Position numbers and translations under genes: made by a program
In this document: piece after piece, positions 7,896 through 15,374 of the stretch
Layout of the letters: the number at the start of each line of letters is the position of its first letter
Numbering within the stretch: the first letter of the stretch is position 1
The notes under the pieces: generated by a model
The model's database searches: none
What the model was told of the DNA's origin: nothing
The model's input: only the letters and a program-made list of their open reading frames with translations
From: an uncultured Collinsella sp.
Lineage (GTDB): Bacteria; Actinomycetota; Coriobacteriia; Coriobacteriales; Coriobacteriaceae
Reading direction: 5' to 3'
Assembly (NCBI GenBank): GCA_902470905.1
Contig: CABRIC010000018.1
Span: 1 to 32,222 of the forward strand
Length of the DNA: 32,222 bases

Positions 7896-9878
7896 TTATG
7901 CTCCATTCCGTGCATACTCGGACTCAAACTCTTCAATCGCCGCCATAAACTGCTCGCCAAAGGCGTCGGCCTTTTTCTCGCCGATGCCGTTGACCTGGAT
8001 AAGCTCGTCGCGTGTCTGAGGGCGCAGACGGCACAGGCCGCGCAGGGCCTTGTCGGAGAAGACCATGTACGGCGCCATCTCCAGCTCGGTCGAAATCTCC
8101 TTGCGCAGGGCACGCAGGCGCTCGAACAGCTCGGCATCGTCGCCAACACGCGGGCGCTGATCCAGCTCGGCCTCCTCGCGCAGCAGATCGACGGCGCGGC
8201 GGGCGCGGGCCGAGGCCTTGCGCTTGGACGCACGACGCTTAACGGTAAAGGCGAACGCCTCATCCTCGACCTCGACGGCACGCGGACCCAGCCCCACGAC
8301 CGGGTACTGCCCCTGCGAGGTGGCCAGATAACCGCGGCCGCACAGCTGGCCGATGATGTCCTTGATGCGCCCGACCGATTCGCTCGACAGCTCACCGTAG
8401 CCGCGGTCCTCGTCCAGATGCATCTGGCGAATGCGCTCGGTGTTGCCGCCGTGGAGCACGTCGGCGATCAGCGACTTGCCAAAGCGCATGGGACGCGTGG
8501 CCACGTAGCGCACGGCGGCGCGGGCCATATCGGTGACGTCCTCGACCTCGAACTGCGTGAGGCAGTTGCTGCAGTTGCCGCAGCCCTCGGCGTCATCCGT
8601 GGCGGTGGCGCCCGCACCAGCCGCAGCAGCATGCTCGGCCGCGGCCTCGTCGCCAAAGTAGCGCAGCATGTATTCGCGCAGGCAGCCGGTAGTATTGCAG
8701 TAGCCCTCCATCTGGCTGAGCAGGCGGTAGCGGTTCTGGAGCGCCCATGCGCGCTGCTCGTCGTCGAGCGCCTCATCGGCAGCATCGCCGCGGTCGATCA
8801 GAAAGCGACGCATGCGAAAATCGTTGCCGTTCCACAGCAGGTGGCAGCTGGCCGGGTCGCCATCGCGGCCGGCTCGACCCGCCTCCTGGTAGTAGGCCTC
8901 GATGCTCTCGGGCACGTTGTTGTGGATCACGTAGCGCACGTTGGGCTTGTCGATGCCCATACCAAAGGCGTTGGTGGCAACCATCACCTGGATATCGTCG
9001 TCGATAAAGGCGCGCTGGCTTTGCCGGCGGGCGTCGTTGCCCATGCCGGCATGGTAGCGGCCAACGCGAATGCCGCTGGGGCCCAGTGCCTCGGCAAGCT
9101 CGCCTGCCAGCGCATCGACCGTCTTGCGGGTCGAGCAATACACGATGCCGCTCTCGCTCGAATGCGCGATCACGTAGTCACGCACCCACGCGGCCTTGGC
9201 CTTGTCGCCCATCTCCTCGCAGCCAAAGTAGAGGTTCTTGCGATCGAAGCCCGTCACCACCGTCGCGGGGTTTTGCAGGCCGAGCATCTGCTGAATATCC
9301 GCGCGCACGCGCTCGGTCGCCGTAGCGGTAAACGCCGCCACGATGGGGCGCTGCGGCAGGGAATCGATGAACTCACGAATCTGCAGATAGGCGGGGCGGA
9401 AATCCTGGCCCCATTGGCTCACGCAGTGGGCCTCGTCAATGGCCACGAGCGGCACGCCAATGCCGCCGTCCGCCGCGGCCTCCCGCGCAAAGGCCAAAAA
9501 ACGCGGCTCGAGCAAGCGCTCGGGCGCCACGTACATAAGCTGGTAGCGGCCCTCGCGCGCCCGCTTGAGCACGGTGTTTTGCTGGGCTGGAGTAAGGCTG
9601 GAGTTGAGATAGCTGGGTCGCGCACCCGCCGCGAGCAACGCACGGGTCTGGTCCTCCATAAGCGACAGCAGCGGACTCACCACAAAGGTGATGCCGGGCA
9701 GCATGAGCGCGGGCACCTGGTAGCAAATGGACTTGCCGGCGCCCGTGGGCATAACGCCCAGCGCATCGCGACCGGCAAGGATCGCATCGACCATGCGGTC
9801 CTGCCCCGGGCGAAACGAGGTGTAGCCAAAATAGGCGCCGAGCGTGTCGAGCGCCATCTGCTGCATGCTATCGGTCAT
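7896..9878 (-). CDS. recQ: ATP-dependent DNA helicase RecQ
   Basis: 660 residues. A 3'-5' helicase acting in recombination and fork repair. Motifs in order: Walker A GVMPTGAGKS (Lys49), DEAH at 148-151, AFTATAT, the strand-exchange motif V around GMGIDKPNVRY (306-315), and QEAGRAGRDG at 331-340. A zinc-binding module follows with Cys394, Cys399, Cys433, Cys436 and Cys439. The RQC winged helix and a C-terminal HRDC domain (about 580-655) complete the usual layout. The linker inside the zinc module is unusually Ala-rich and long (about 410-432). AGGAAA precedes the ATG. Its 3' end abuts gntR1, an unexpected partner for a repair helicase. Confidence 0.96.
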   Translation of the reverse strand: MTDSMQQMALDTLGAYFGYTSFRPGQDRMVDAILAGRDALGVMPTGAGKSICYQVPALMLPGITFVVSPLLSLMEDQTRALLAAGARPSYLNSSLTPAQQNTVLKRAREGRYQLMYVAPERLLEPRFLAFAREAAADGGIGVPLVAIDEAHCVSQWGQDFRPAYLQIREFIDSLPQRPIVAAFTATATERVRADIQQMLGLQNPATVVTGFDRKNLYFGCEEMGDKAKAAWVRDYVIAHSSESGIVYCSTRKTVDALAGELAEALGPSGIRVGRYHAGMGNDARRQSQRAFIDDDIQVMVATNAFGMGIDKPNVRYVIHNNVPESIEAYYQEAGRAGRDGDPASCHLLWNGNDFRMRRFLIDRGDAADEALDDEQRAWALQNRYRLLSQMEGYCNTTGCLREYMLRYFGDEAAAEHAAAAGAGATATDDAEGCGNCSNCLTQFEVEDVTDMARAAVRYVATRPMRFGKSLIADVLHGGNTERIRQMHLDEDRGYGELSSESVGRIKDIIGQLCGRGYLATSQGQYPVVGLGPRAVEVEDEAFAFTVKRRASKRKASARARRAVDLLREEAELDQRPRVGDDAELFERLRALRKEISTELEMAPYMVFSDKALRGLCRLRPQTRDELIQVNGIGEKKADAFGEQFMAAIEEFESEYARNGA

Positions 9879-9981
9879 GGTTTCCTAACGTTCAAGTCAT
9901 CTGCCGCCGATTATACGCCGCCACGCGGACCGGTGCCGCGCGGCTGCCGGCCACGGGCGATGCAATCCAAGGCGAACGAAC

Positions 9982-10072
9982 GTGGATTTTTGGACACTTT
10001 CCTGATGAGCGTGGATAATCTCCCACTTTAAGCCCGTCACCAAGCCAAAAACGGGAGATTTTCCACGCTCAT
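9982..10072. repeat. Imperfect palindrome with GTGGATTTTTGGACAC, upstream of recQ
   Basis: Arms of 20 bp at 10005-10024 and 10053-10072 differ at one position. The preceding GTGGATTTTTGGACAC (from 9982) resembles the GTAGATTTTTGGACAT repeats at 2841 and 4810. The region is non-coding and lies between the divergently placed sites for recQ and the end of gntR2. Confidence 0.6.
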
Positions 10073-10108
10073 TCTTCGGGTAGTCGATGTTTTGGCAATG
10101 TCAGCGAA

Positions 10109-10205
10109 AGCCCGCCAGAGCGAGCAAGGTGCCTTGAAACGAGGCGGCATTGACCTTCTGGTCATGCTGCCGAAGTTGAAAGGCAGATTGCCGCTCTGGC
10201 GGGCT
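10109..10205. repeat. 97-nt extended hairpin element, possible structured RNA or mobile palindrome
   Basis: A perfect 14-bp outer stem (AGCCCGCCAGAGCG at 10109-10122 with 10192-10205) encloses four further paired segments: 124-127 with 188-191, 130-135 with 180-185, 143-149 with 165-171 (one G-U pair) and 151-155 with 160-164 (offsets from 10000), ending in loop TTCT. The helix is interrupted only by small internal loops. It occupies the 374-bp gap between gntR2 and recQ together with two other hairpins. Whether it is transcribed is unknown. Confidence 0.6.
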
Positions 10206-10216
10206 TGCAGCGTCAA

Positions 10217-10250
10217 CTGGTTACGCGGGTTGGTAAACCCGCGTAACCAG
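10217..10250 (-). terminator. Hairpin terminator directly after gntR2
   Basis: A perfect 15-bp stem, CTGGTTACGCGGGTT with its complement, and a 4-base loop start 2 bp beyond the gntR2 stop codon. There is no real T run, so termination could be Rho-assisted, or the hairpin could protect the 3' end. Confidence 0.55.
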
Positions 10251-10252
10251 AG

Positions 10253-10972
10253 CTACATAACCATGACGTAGCGCGATCCCACGTAGTACTGCTTACCCAT
10301 CAGGACCGGTTCGCCATTGGGACCGATAAAGCCGGCGCGCAGGTTGAGCAGCGGATCGTGCGGAGCGATGCCCAGCTCGGCCGCCTGCTCAGCGCTGGCG
10401 CGAACGGCCTCGACCGTGCGGTAGCCAACCGAGACAATCGGCGTTCCGCCAACACGCTCGACCTCGGCAAAAATCGACTTGTCCTCAAGATCGGCCGTCA
10501 ACAGCTCACGGTAGGCGTCAAACGGCACAAAGATGTTCTCCTCAAAGATGGGCTCGCCGTCGGCTGTACGCACGCGCTTGATATGCAGCAGCAGCGCGTC
10601 CTTTTGCAGGCCAAAGAACTCCATCTCGTTTTGACGTGCCGGCACAATCTGGCGATCGACCACATGCGCGCCCGCCTTCATGCCGTTGCTGGCACACAGC
10701 GCGGTAAACGTCTGCAACGTCGAGGCGTGAAACTGGCGATTGATGTGCGGCGTGGAGACAAAGGTACCACGGCCCTGCTGCTTAACCAGGTAGCCATCGG
10801 AGCACAGCTCCTCGACGGCGCGGCGCACCGTAATGCGGCTCACGTCGTACTGCTCGGCTAGCTCAAGCTCGGACGGAATACGCTCCTTGGGTGCATAAAC
10901 ACCTTTCTCGATCGCATCCTTGATTTCATCGTAAATCTGCTGGTAAAGCGGTGCATTTTTGGGCGCGGGCAT
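10253..10972 (-). CDS. GntR-family (HutC/UTRA) transcriptional regulator 2
   Basis: 239 residues. Winged helix at about residues 8-78 (QYDVSRITVRRAVEEL, wing KQQGRGTFVS) and a UTRA effector domain from about 90 to the end. It is clearly related to regulator 1 (PLYQQ.., SRYVMVM against SRYVFDI at the C-terminus). It is transcribed alone, with a hairpin just after its stop and 220 bp of AT-rich upstream DNA. That upstream DNA has ACGT-N5-ACGT and TATAACGTCTA, sequence also found at the PTS operon promoter and, with one change, at the EamA gene. I infer that it controls itself and those two units. The ribosome site is weak (AAGAGTG). Confidence 0.9.
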   Translation of the reverse strand: MPAPKNAPLYQQIYDEIKDAIEKGVYAPKERIPSELELAEQYDVSRITVRRAVEELCSDGYLVKQQGRGTFVSTPHINRQFHASTLQTFTALCASNGMKAGAHVVDRQIVPARQNEMEFFGLQKDALLLHIKRVRTADGEPIFEENIFVPFDAYRELLTADLEDKSIFAEVERVGGTPIVSVGYRTVEAVRASAEQAAELGIAPHDPLLNLRAGFIGPNGEPVLMGKQYYVGSRYVMVM

Positions 10973-11009
10973 ATCTGATCACTCTTATCGGAATATCGAA
11001 ATAACTAAT

Positions 11010-11025
11010 ACGTATATAACGTCTA
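11010..11025. promoter_or_regulatory. Candidate GntR2 operator in its own upstream region
   Basis: ACGT (11010-11013), five bases, ACGT (11019-11022), overlapping TATAACGTCTA (11015-11025). It lies 38 bp upstream of the gntR2 ATG. The same half-sites and spacing occur at 17162-17174. Confidence 0.55.
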
Positions 11026-11066
11026 GTTTCATGTTACCTCATATTGATAAAACGATACACCCTCCC

Positions 11067-11109
11067 TACCAAAAAGCGACAGCTTCATTTTGGTAGGTTT
11101 TATCTGGGC
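11067..11109 (+). repeat. 43-bp palindromic repeat, copy B (partner at 3085-3127)
   Basis: Arms CCTACCAAAA (11065-11074) and TTTTGGTAGG (11088-11097) surround GCGACAGC, followed by GGTTTTATCTG. It matches the minus strand of 3085-3127 at 36 of 43 positions. The palindrome is kept although the arm sequence differs. Confidence 0.7.
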
Positions 11110-11115
11110 AAACGA

Positions 11116-11151
11116 GAGCCTCCCGAAAGCAGCGAGGCTTTCGGGAGGCTC
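11116..11151 (-). terminator. Terminator hairpin of the YitT-family gene
   Basis: Perfect 15-bp arms GAGCCTCCCGAAAGC and GCTTTCGGGAGGCTC with a 6-base loop lie 41 bp downstream of the stop codon at 11193. The T run on the minus strand is short (TCGTTTG). Confidence 0.65.
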
Positions 11152-11192
11152 AAGCGGACAGGATTGCGCCAGGCCGGCAAAATGCCAAAACC

Positions 11193-12200
11193 CTACTTGC
11201 CGTCGTCCTGCTGCAGGCTGTCCTGCTCGCTGAGGCGCGCCTGCCTGCTGGCCATGCGTGCGGGCTTGTCGGGATCGGGAACGGCCGTGGGCATGGGCTC
11301 GTCGACATGACCGCCCCACCAGCCGCCCACAAAGTTGAGCGTGTGGAACACGTTGATCACGGCCCCGGGATCAATGTCGCACACCAGCTTGATAATGTCC
11401 TGGCTCTCGTAGGTCGATACAACGGCGTGCAGCAGGTACATCTTCTCGCGGCTGTATCCGCCAATGACCTCGGCACAGCTAATGCCATGCTGAAAATGGT
11501 CAACATAGGCGGTCATGACCTCGTCTGCCTTGCGCGTCGTGATTTGCAGCGTCACGCGGTCGTAGCGACGATAGAAACTGTCGATGGTCTTGGTCGAAAT
11601 AAACTGGAACACGATGGAGTACGCCGCCTTGTCCCAGCCAAACATAAAGCCAAAGATCGCCAGGATAAAGCAGTTGAAACCAAAGATGACGCCCCAGATG
11701 GTCTTGCCCGTGTGGTTGGAGACCCACAGCGCGATAAAGTCGGTGCCGCCGGTGGATGCGCCGGACTTAAGCGCGATGGCAGCGCCCAGGCCCGAGACCA
11801 CGCCGCCAAAAATGATGAGCATGATCTTGTCGCCCAAAAATGGAGCGAAGTGAAAGACGTTGAGGAACAGCGACGAGAGCACGACCTGCATCATCGAGAA
11901 GATGACGAAGCGCTTGCTAATGCCGCTCCAGCATAGGAGCGCCACGGGGATGTTGAGCGCGAGCATACCGAGCGAAATGTCGATGTGAACGCCGCCCAGC
12001 GAGGTAACGCGATCGAGCAGGACCGCAACGCCGGTGAGGCCGCTCGGAAGCAGGTCGGCGGGCTGAATGAACGCCTGGATCAGGAATGTCTGGAGAACGG
12101 CGGAAATCGTGACCGCCACGGCAGTAATGGCGCGGCGGACGATGGTGAGGCGGCCGAGTACGAGCACTCGGTCCGTGAGCTGATCGATGGCGTTCGCCAC
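11193..12200 (-). CDS. YitT-family membrane protein (DUF161 plus C-terminal DUF2179)
   Basis: 335 residues. About five or six hydrophobic segments fill residues 20-200, with the family motif SGASTGGTDFIALW near 145-158. A soluble DUF2179-like domain follows (about 215-290: TLQITTRKADEVMTAYV and the INVFHTLNFVGG stretch). A charged tail rich in Asp, Glu and Gln ends the protein. The family is common in Gram-positive bacteria; its transport substrate is not established, and the C-terminal domain is thought to be a sensory or regulatory module. The start is a GTG preceded by GAAAGGAG at 5 bp. It is monocistronic, with a hairpin after the stop. Confidence 0.88.
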   Translation of the reverse strand: MANAIDQLTDRVLVLGRLTIVRRAITAVAVTISAVLQTFLIQAFIQPADLLPSGLTGVAVLLDRVTSLGGVHIDISLGMLALNIPVALLCWSGISKRFVIFSMMQVVLSSLFLNVFHFAPFLGDKIMLIIFGGVVSGLGAAIALKSGASTGGTDFIALWVSNHTGKTIWGVIFGFNCFILAIFGFMFGWDKAAYSIVFQFISTKTIDSFYRRYDRVTLQITTRKADEVMTAYVDHFQHGISCAEVIGGYSREKMYLLHAVVSTYESQDIIKLVCDIDPGAVINVFHTLNFVGGWWGGHVDEPMPTAVPDPDKPARMASRQARLSEQDSLQQDDGK

Positions 12201-12245
12201 GCAGGCTCCTTTCGAAGGCAGATGTAGTTGTGGGGTATGTCCGCG

Positions 12246-12251
12246 ATTGTA
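12246..12251 (-). promoter_or_regulatory. Possible -10 box of the YitT-family gene
   Basis: TACAAT on the minus strand, 46 bp before the GTG start. The nearest -35-like sequence (TTGAAG) has a 20-bp spacer, longer than usual, so this is a tentative call. Confidence 0.35.
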
Positions 12252-12338
12252 GCATGGAGCGTGCGGGGGCGCTTCAATTCACCCTCTCTCGACAACCAAA
12301 GCGGGACCAGCAACCCCACGACCAAAGGCCCAAATTAC

Positions 12339-12457
12339 AAGTGAGTAGACTTTACGCGACCTGCAGAGCACACCCAAAACCGCCACCCCTGTGCCCTGCG
12401 GTTTTACTAGAGCAGATGCGCTTTGTGCTCGTCTTGCACTAAAAAGTCTACTCACTT
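12339..12457. repeat. 119-bp nested inverted repeat in the 430-bp gap upstream of the YitT gene
   Basis: Outer arms AAGTGAGTAGACTTT (12339-12353) and its exact complement (12443-12457) enclose GAGCACA (12366-12372) paired with TGTGCTC (12424-12430), then AAAACCGC (12376-12383) paired with GCGGTTTT (12398-12405). All three pairs are perfect and correctly nested. The remainder of the gap (12458-12585) shows nothing I can assign. Confidence 0.7.
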
Positions 12458-12585
12458 AGTCCGAATCGAAGCCAAACAAATCAAAATCGAAACCAAATTG
12501 AGCCAATCCGCAGCAAAAGATGCGTGAACCAGTGCTTCTCGCGGTGGTTTTAGCGTCAACTGCCTTCAAAAAAGTCGCCCCAATA

Positions 12586-12626
12586 AAAACCACCACAAAG
12601 GTGCCTGTCCCCTTTGTGGTGGTTTT
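12586..12626 (-). terminator. Terminator of the HAD gene, a 41-bp dispersed repeat
   Basis: Arms of 16 bp (AAAACCACCACAAAGG and complement) with loop TGCCTGTCC start 4 bp after the HAD stop codon and end in TTTT on the minus strand. On that strand the element is 40/41 identical to 20675-20715, which sits after another gene's stop in the same relative orientation. Confidence 0.8.
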
Positions 12627-12630
12627 GCTG

Positions 12631-13260
12631 CTAGATGGCAGATAGGATGTCGGTCAGGTTGTCGATGACAACGTCGGCGGCGGACTGGTCCAGGTTGACG
12701 CCCTCGTGCGGACGCAGCGCCAGGACGCGGGCGCCGGAGCGTTTGCCGGCCTCGATGCCCAAAGGCGAGTCCTCGATAACCAGGCACTCGGCAGGCTCCA
12801 CCCCCAGCGCCTCCATGGCGCGCAGGTAGATCTCGGGGTCGGGCTTAAACGCGCTGCACTCGTGACCGCTGATGGTGTAGTCCAGCACGTCGGCGATGCC
12901 GGCGATCCCCACCAGCTCATCAATCAACTCGCGATAGGACGAGCTCGCGATGGCACACTTCACGCCGCGCTCGTGCAGCTCACGCATCACCGGCTCCGTT
13001 TGCTCGTTGAGCAGCTCGGCATACGGAACGGGGTGATCCGGGCTGTAGACTTGCTTGTACTCCACGCGCAGACGCTCGCGCAGCTCAATATCGTCGGGCA
13101 CCAGCGCCTCCCAAATGGCGGGCTCGTTAGACCCCGAAAGATCGGGAATCTCGTCAAAGTGGAACCCCTTCTCTTCCATAAACGCCACGCGGCGACGGTT
13201 GTAGAACCACTCGGTATCGACCAGCACGCCGTCCATGTCAAACAGCACTGCCTTGATCAT
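12631..13260 (-). CDS. HAD-superfamily phosphatase/phosphomutase (beta-phosphoglucomutase-like)
   Basis: 209 residues. Cytosolic Mg-dependent phosphotransfer enzyme. Motif I FDMDGVLVD gives nucleophile Asp8 and Asp10; motif II is ASSS, motif III the Lys of KPDP, and motif IV the acidic EDSPLGIEAG. The helical cap between motif I and motif II (about residues 15-85) is that of the beta-phosphoglucomutase/phosphoglycolate-phosphatase subfamily, so the substrate could be a sugar phosphate, which would fit the neighbouring PTS and deglycase genes. Met at 13260 is chosen because GGAG lies 6 bp upstream; the ATG at 13266 directly abuts that site. The gene is separated from the PTS operon by a strong terminator, so it is not part of that transcript. 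Confidence 0.88.
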   Translation of the reverse strand: MIKAVLFDMDGVLVDTEWFYNRRRVAFMEEKGFHFDEIPDLSGSNEPAIWEALVPDDIELRERLRVEYKQVYSPDHPVPYAELLNEQTEPVMRELHERGVKCAIASSSYRELIDELVGIAGIADVLDYTISGHECSAFKPDPEIYLRAMEALGVEPAECLVIEDSPLGIEAGKRSGARVLALRPHEGVNLDQSAADVVIDNLTDILSAI

Positions 13261-13280
13261 ACGCATCTCCTCTCAAGAAC

Positions 13281-13312
13281 AAAAAAGGGGACGGGGCGCA
13301 AACCCCATCCCC
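13281..13312 (-). terminator. Rho-independent terminator of the PTS-deglycase operon
   Basis: On the minus strand GGGGATGGGG, loop TTTGCG, CCCCGTCCCC and six T, located 34 bp after the deglycase 2 stop codon. One G-A type mismatch-free stem of 10 bp with a complete T run makes this the clearest minus-strand terminator in the window. Confidence 0.9.
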
Positions 13313-13346
13313 TCTCAATCAACCCGTAAGGTCTACTTACTTGTGA

Positions 13347-14330
13347 TTAGTAGGAAAGCTTCCACATGTAGCGACGCATGGTCAGCGGATGCTGACGGGC
13401 CTCGGCGATCTGGTTGCCGTACTCGCGCATAACGGCGAGGTGCAGCAGCGGGTTGAAGTAGGTGACGACGCTCGCGGGCACAGCGTCAGCCAGGCCGTAG
13501 TCCTTGGAGTCGATCAGAGCGACCTTGGCGCCCATGCGCTTAAGGAAGGTGAGGGCGCGGGCGTCCATCGGACGGGTAGCGCCATCGGACATGAAGAAGA
13601 CATAGGGCTTACCCTCGGTGGAAACCTCGAACGGGCCGTGGAAGTACTCGCCGGTGTTGTAGGCGGCGGCGTCGATCCACTGCATCTCGGTGAACAGGAA
13701 GGCGGCGTGAGAATAAGCCATCTTCTCGGAGGCACCGGAAGCCATGAAGTAGATCATCTTGTCGTCCTTGAAGTCCTCGGCGAACTTCTTGGCGAGCTTC
13801 TTGCAGTGCTGAGCGGCGTTCTCGCAGAGCTCGAAGACGTTGGTGAGGCCGGTGATCATGTCCTCGTAGTGGTCATAGCCCTCGGTCTGCTGAAGGATCT
13901 CGACAGCAAGAGCGATGGCATAGCCAGGCTTCTCGCACTTGGCAGCGAAGTTGGCGTGGAAGCCGTGAACGATGACGTAGTCAGCGTCGACGGTCAGAGC
14001 GGAGCCAGCCTTGTTGGTGAGGGAGACGACCGGGCAGTTGTGCTTCTTGGCGGTCTTGTTGGCCTCGACGGTCTCGGGCGTGGAGCCACCGAGGGAGCAG
14101 GTGATCACGAAGGTGTGCTCGTTGACCCAGGAAGGCGTGTCGTAGTTGAACTCGTTAGCGGTGAAGATCTGAACGTTCAGCTTGTCCGTGTTGTTGGCCA
14201 GGAAGTACTTGGCGGGGTAAAGGTCGGACATGGAAGCACCGCAGCCGACGAAAGCGACACTGTGGATCTCGTGGTTGGACAGGACGTCAGCGACGATCTG
14301 CTTAGGGAGGTTAAGGTCGATCTCGTACAT
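13347..14330 (-). CDS. SIS-domain sugar-phosphate deglycase 2 (FrlB/GfrF-like), in PTS operon
   Basis: 327 residues with two SIS domains. Glu215 and His231 keep the 16-residue spacing of the catalytic pair in known fructosamine-6-phosphate deglycases. TGEYFHGPFE and the C-terminal MRRYMWKLSY are FrlB signatures. The phosphosugar loop is altered to SLGGSTPE (about 79-86). It is the last gene of the operon after PTS IID, as in gfr-type loci where a mannose-family PTS brings in an Amadori compound as its 6-phosphate. The predicted reaction is cleavage to glucose-6-phosphate and a free amine such as lysine. ATG at 14330 follows AAAGGA at 9 bp; a start at 14339 would abut the ribosome site. Function by family and context; substrate inferred. 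Confidence 0.88.
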   Translation of the reverse strand: MYEIDLNLPKQIVADVLSNHEIHSVAFVGCGASMSDLYPAKYFLANNTDKLNVQIFTANEFNYDTPSWVNEHTFVITCSLGGSTPETVEANKTAKKHNCPVVSLTNKAGSALTVDADYVIVHGFHANFAAKCEKPGYAIALAVEILQQTEGYDHYEDMITGLTNVFELCENAAQHCKKLAKKFAEDFKDDKMIYFMASGASEKMAYSHAAFLFTEMQWIDAAAYNTGEYFHGPFEVSTEGKPYVFFMSDGATRPMDARALTFLKRMGAKVALIDSKDYGLADAVPASVVTYFNPLLHLAVMREYGNQIAEARQHPLTMRRYMWKLSY

Positions 14331-14422
14331 CTGACACATTCCTTTCGATTTTTGCGGCGCCACATTGCCGGGCGCTCGCAGGGTTACCGTGGTTTGGACC
14401 GAGTCGCCGGCCCGTTGAGGAT

Positions 14423-14448
14423 GTGACAAAGGGACTGTCCTTTGTCAC
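14423..14448. repeat. Palindrome with GGGACTGTCC core between PTS IID and deglycase 2
   Basis: Perfect 10-bp arms GTGACAAAGG and CCTTTGTCAC with loop GACTGT. It lies 92 bp before the deglycase 2 start, inside the operon. The core resembles the GGGACAGG palindromes elsewhere in the window. Confidence 0.65.
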
Positions 14449-14462
14449 GTATAGGGATGGAA

Positions 14463-14493
14463 GCCTGCCTGGGGTATGGGATGCCAGGCAGGC
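14463..14493. repeat. Intercistronic hairpin after PTS IID
   Basis: Perfect 10-bp arms GCCTGCCTGG and CCAGGCAGGC with an 11-base loop, 34 bp downstream of the IID stop and without a T run. It could stabilise the upstream PTS mRNA or attenuate read-through to the deglycase. Confidence 0.55.
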
Positions 14494-14527
14494 CCCCGGG
14501 GGAAAGCGGTTAGGCGCTTAGTCGCGA

Positions 14528-15361
14528 CTAGGCCAGGATGCCGGCCGCGGAGAGGGCGATGCCGCCCACGATGGCGATCACGAGAAGCCAACCGGTGTTG
14601 ACGTTCTTCTTGATGAGCCAGTACATAAGGCCAGTGAGGCCAAGGGAGATCATCTGGGGCATCATGCCGTCCAGGATGTCCTGGATCACGACAGTGCCCT
14701 CAGCGAACTGCAGCGGGGTGGTGGCGCCGATCAGCGTAGCGATCATGCCGCCCACGGACATAAGACCCACGATGCCGCAGACATACATGAGCTTCTCCAT
14801 GAGGTCGCCGCCCTGAAGCTTGCTCAGGTACTCGTGACCGCCCTGATAGCCCATCTTGGCTGCGAACCAAGTGATCAGCACAGAGGGGACGATGGAGATG
14901 AGCATGGCTAGGATCGGGCCCATGATGGAGCCCTGCTGAGCCAGCTGAACGCCCAGACCAAAGGCGATAACGCGGATGGTGCCCTGGAAGAAGGAGTCAC
15001 CGATGCCGGAAAGCGGACCCATGAGGGAGGTCTTGACCGCGTTGATCGAATCGGGATCGAAGTTCTCGGGATCCTTGGCGTACTCCTCCTCCATGGAGGC
15101 GGCGAGGCCCAGGATGAAAGCGCTCGTCTGCGGGGTGCAGTTGTAGAACGCCATGTGACGGTGGTAAGCCTCTTTCTTAGCAGCGAGCTGCTTGGGGTCG
15201 GACTCATCCGGATAGAGGCGATCGAGCGTGGGAACCATGCCGTAGAGGAAGCCCATGTTCATCTGACGCTCGTAGTTCCAAGAGGCCTGGATGGCCCAGG
15301 AGCGCCAGAAGAACTGGCTGACCTTCTTGTTCAGGGACACGTCCTTGGTTGCGGTTGCCAT
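14528..15361 (-). CDS. PTS mannose-family transporter, IID component
   Basis: 277 residues, typical for IID. With IIC it forms the membrane channel that carries the sugar across while IIB phosphorylates it. It starts with a long soluble N-terminal region (RSWAIQASWNYERQMNMGF is the family signature, about residues 19-37), continues with the cytoplasmic GIGDSFFQGT block, and ends with hydrophobic segments in the last 80 residues. ATG at 15361 follows AAGGAGG at 8 bp; longer in-frame starts upstream overlap the IIC gene and lack a ribosome site. It is 13 bp downstream of IIC. Confidence 0.93.
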   Translation of the reverse strand: MATATKDVSLNKKVSQFFWRSWAIQASWNYERQMNMGFLYGMVPTLDRLYPDESDPKQLAAKKEAYHRHMAFYNCTPQTSAFILGLAASMEEEYAKDPENFDPDSINAVKTSLMGPLSGIGDSFFQGTIRVIAFGLGVQLAQQGSIMGPILAMLISIVPSVLITWFAAKMGYQGGHEYLSKLQGGDLMEKLMYVCGIVGLMSVGGMIATLIGATTPLQFAEGTVVIQDILDGMMPQMISLGLTGLMYWLIKKNVNTGWLLVIAIVGGIALSAAGILA

Positions 15362-15374
15362 AGTGTGTTCCTCC

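Noticed and set aside
7887..10031. Plus-strand open frame of 714 codons opposite recQ
   Set aside because: Antisense shadow; all helicase motifs are on the minus strand and the frame has no ribosome site or domain.
14331..14429. N-terminal extension of deglycase 2 by 33 residues
   Set aside because: No ribosome site upstream, unlike the AAAGGA before 14330; the extension runs through intergenic repeat-adjacent DNA.
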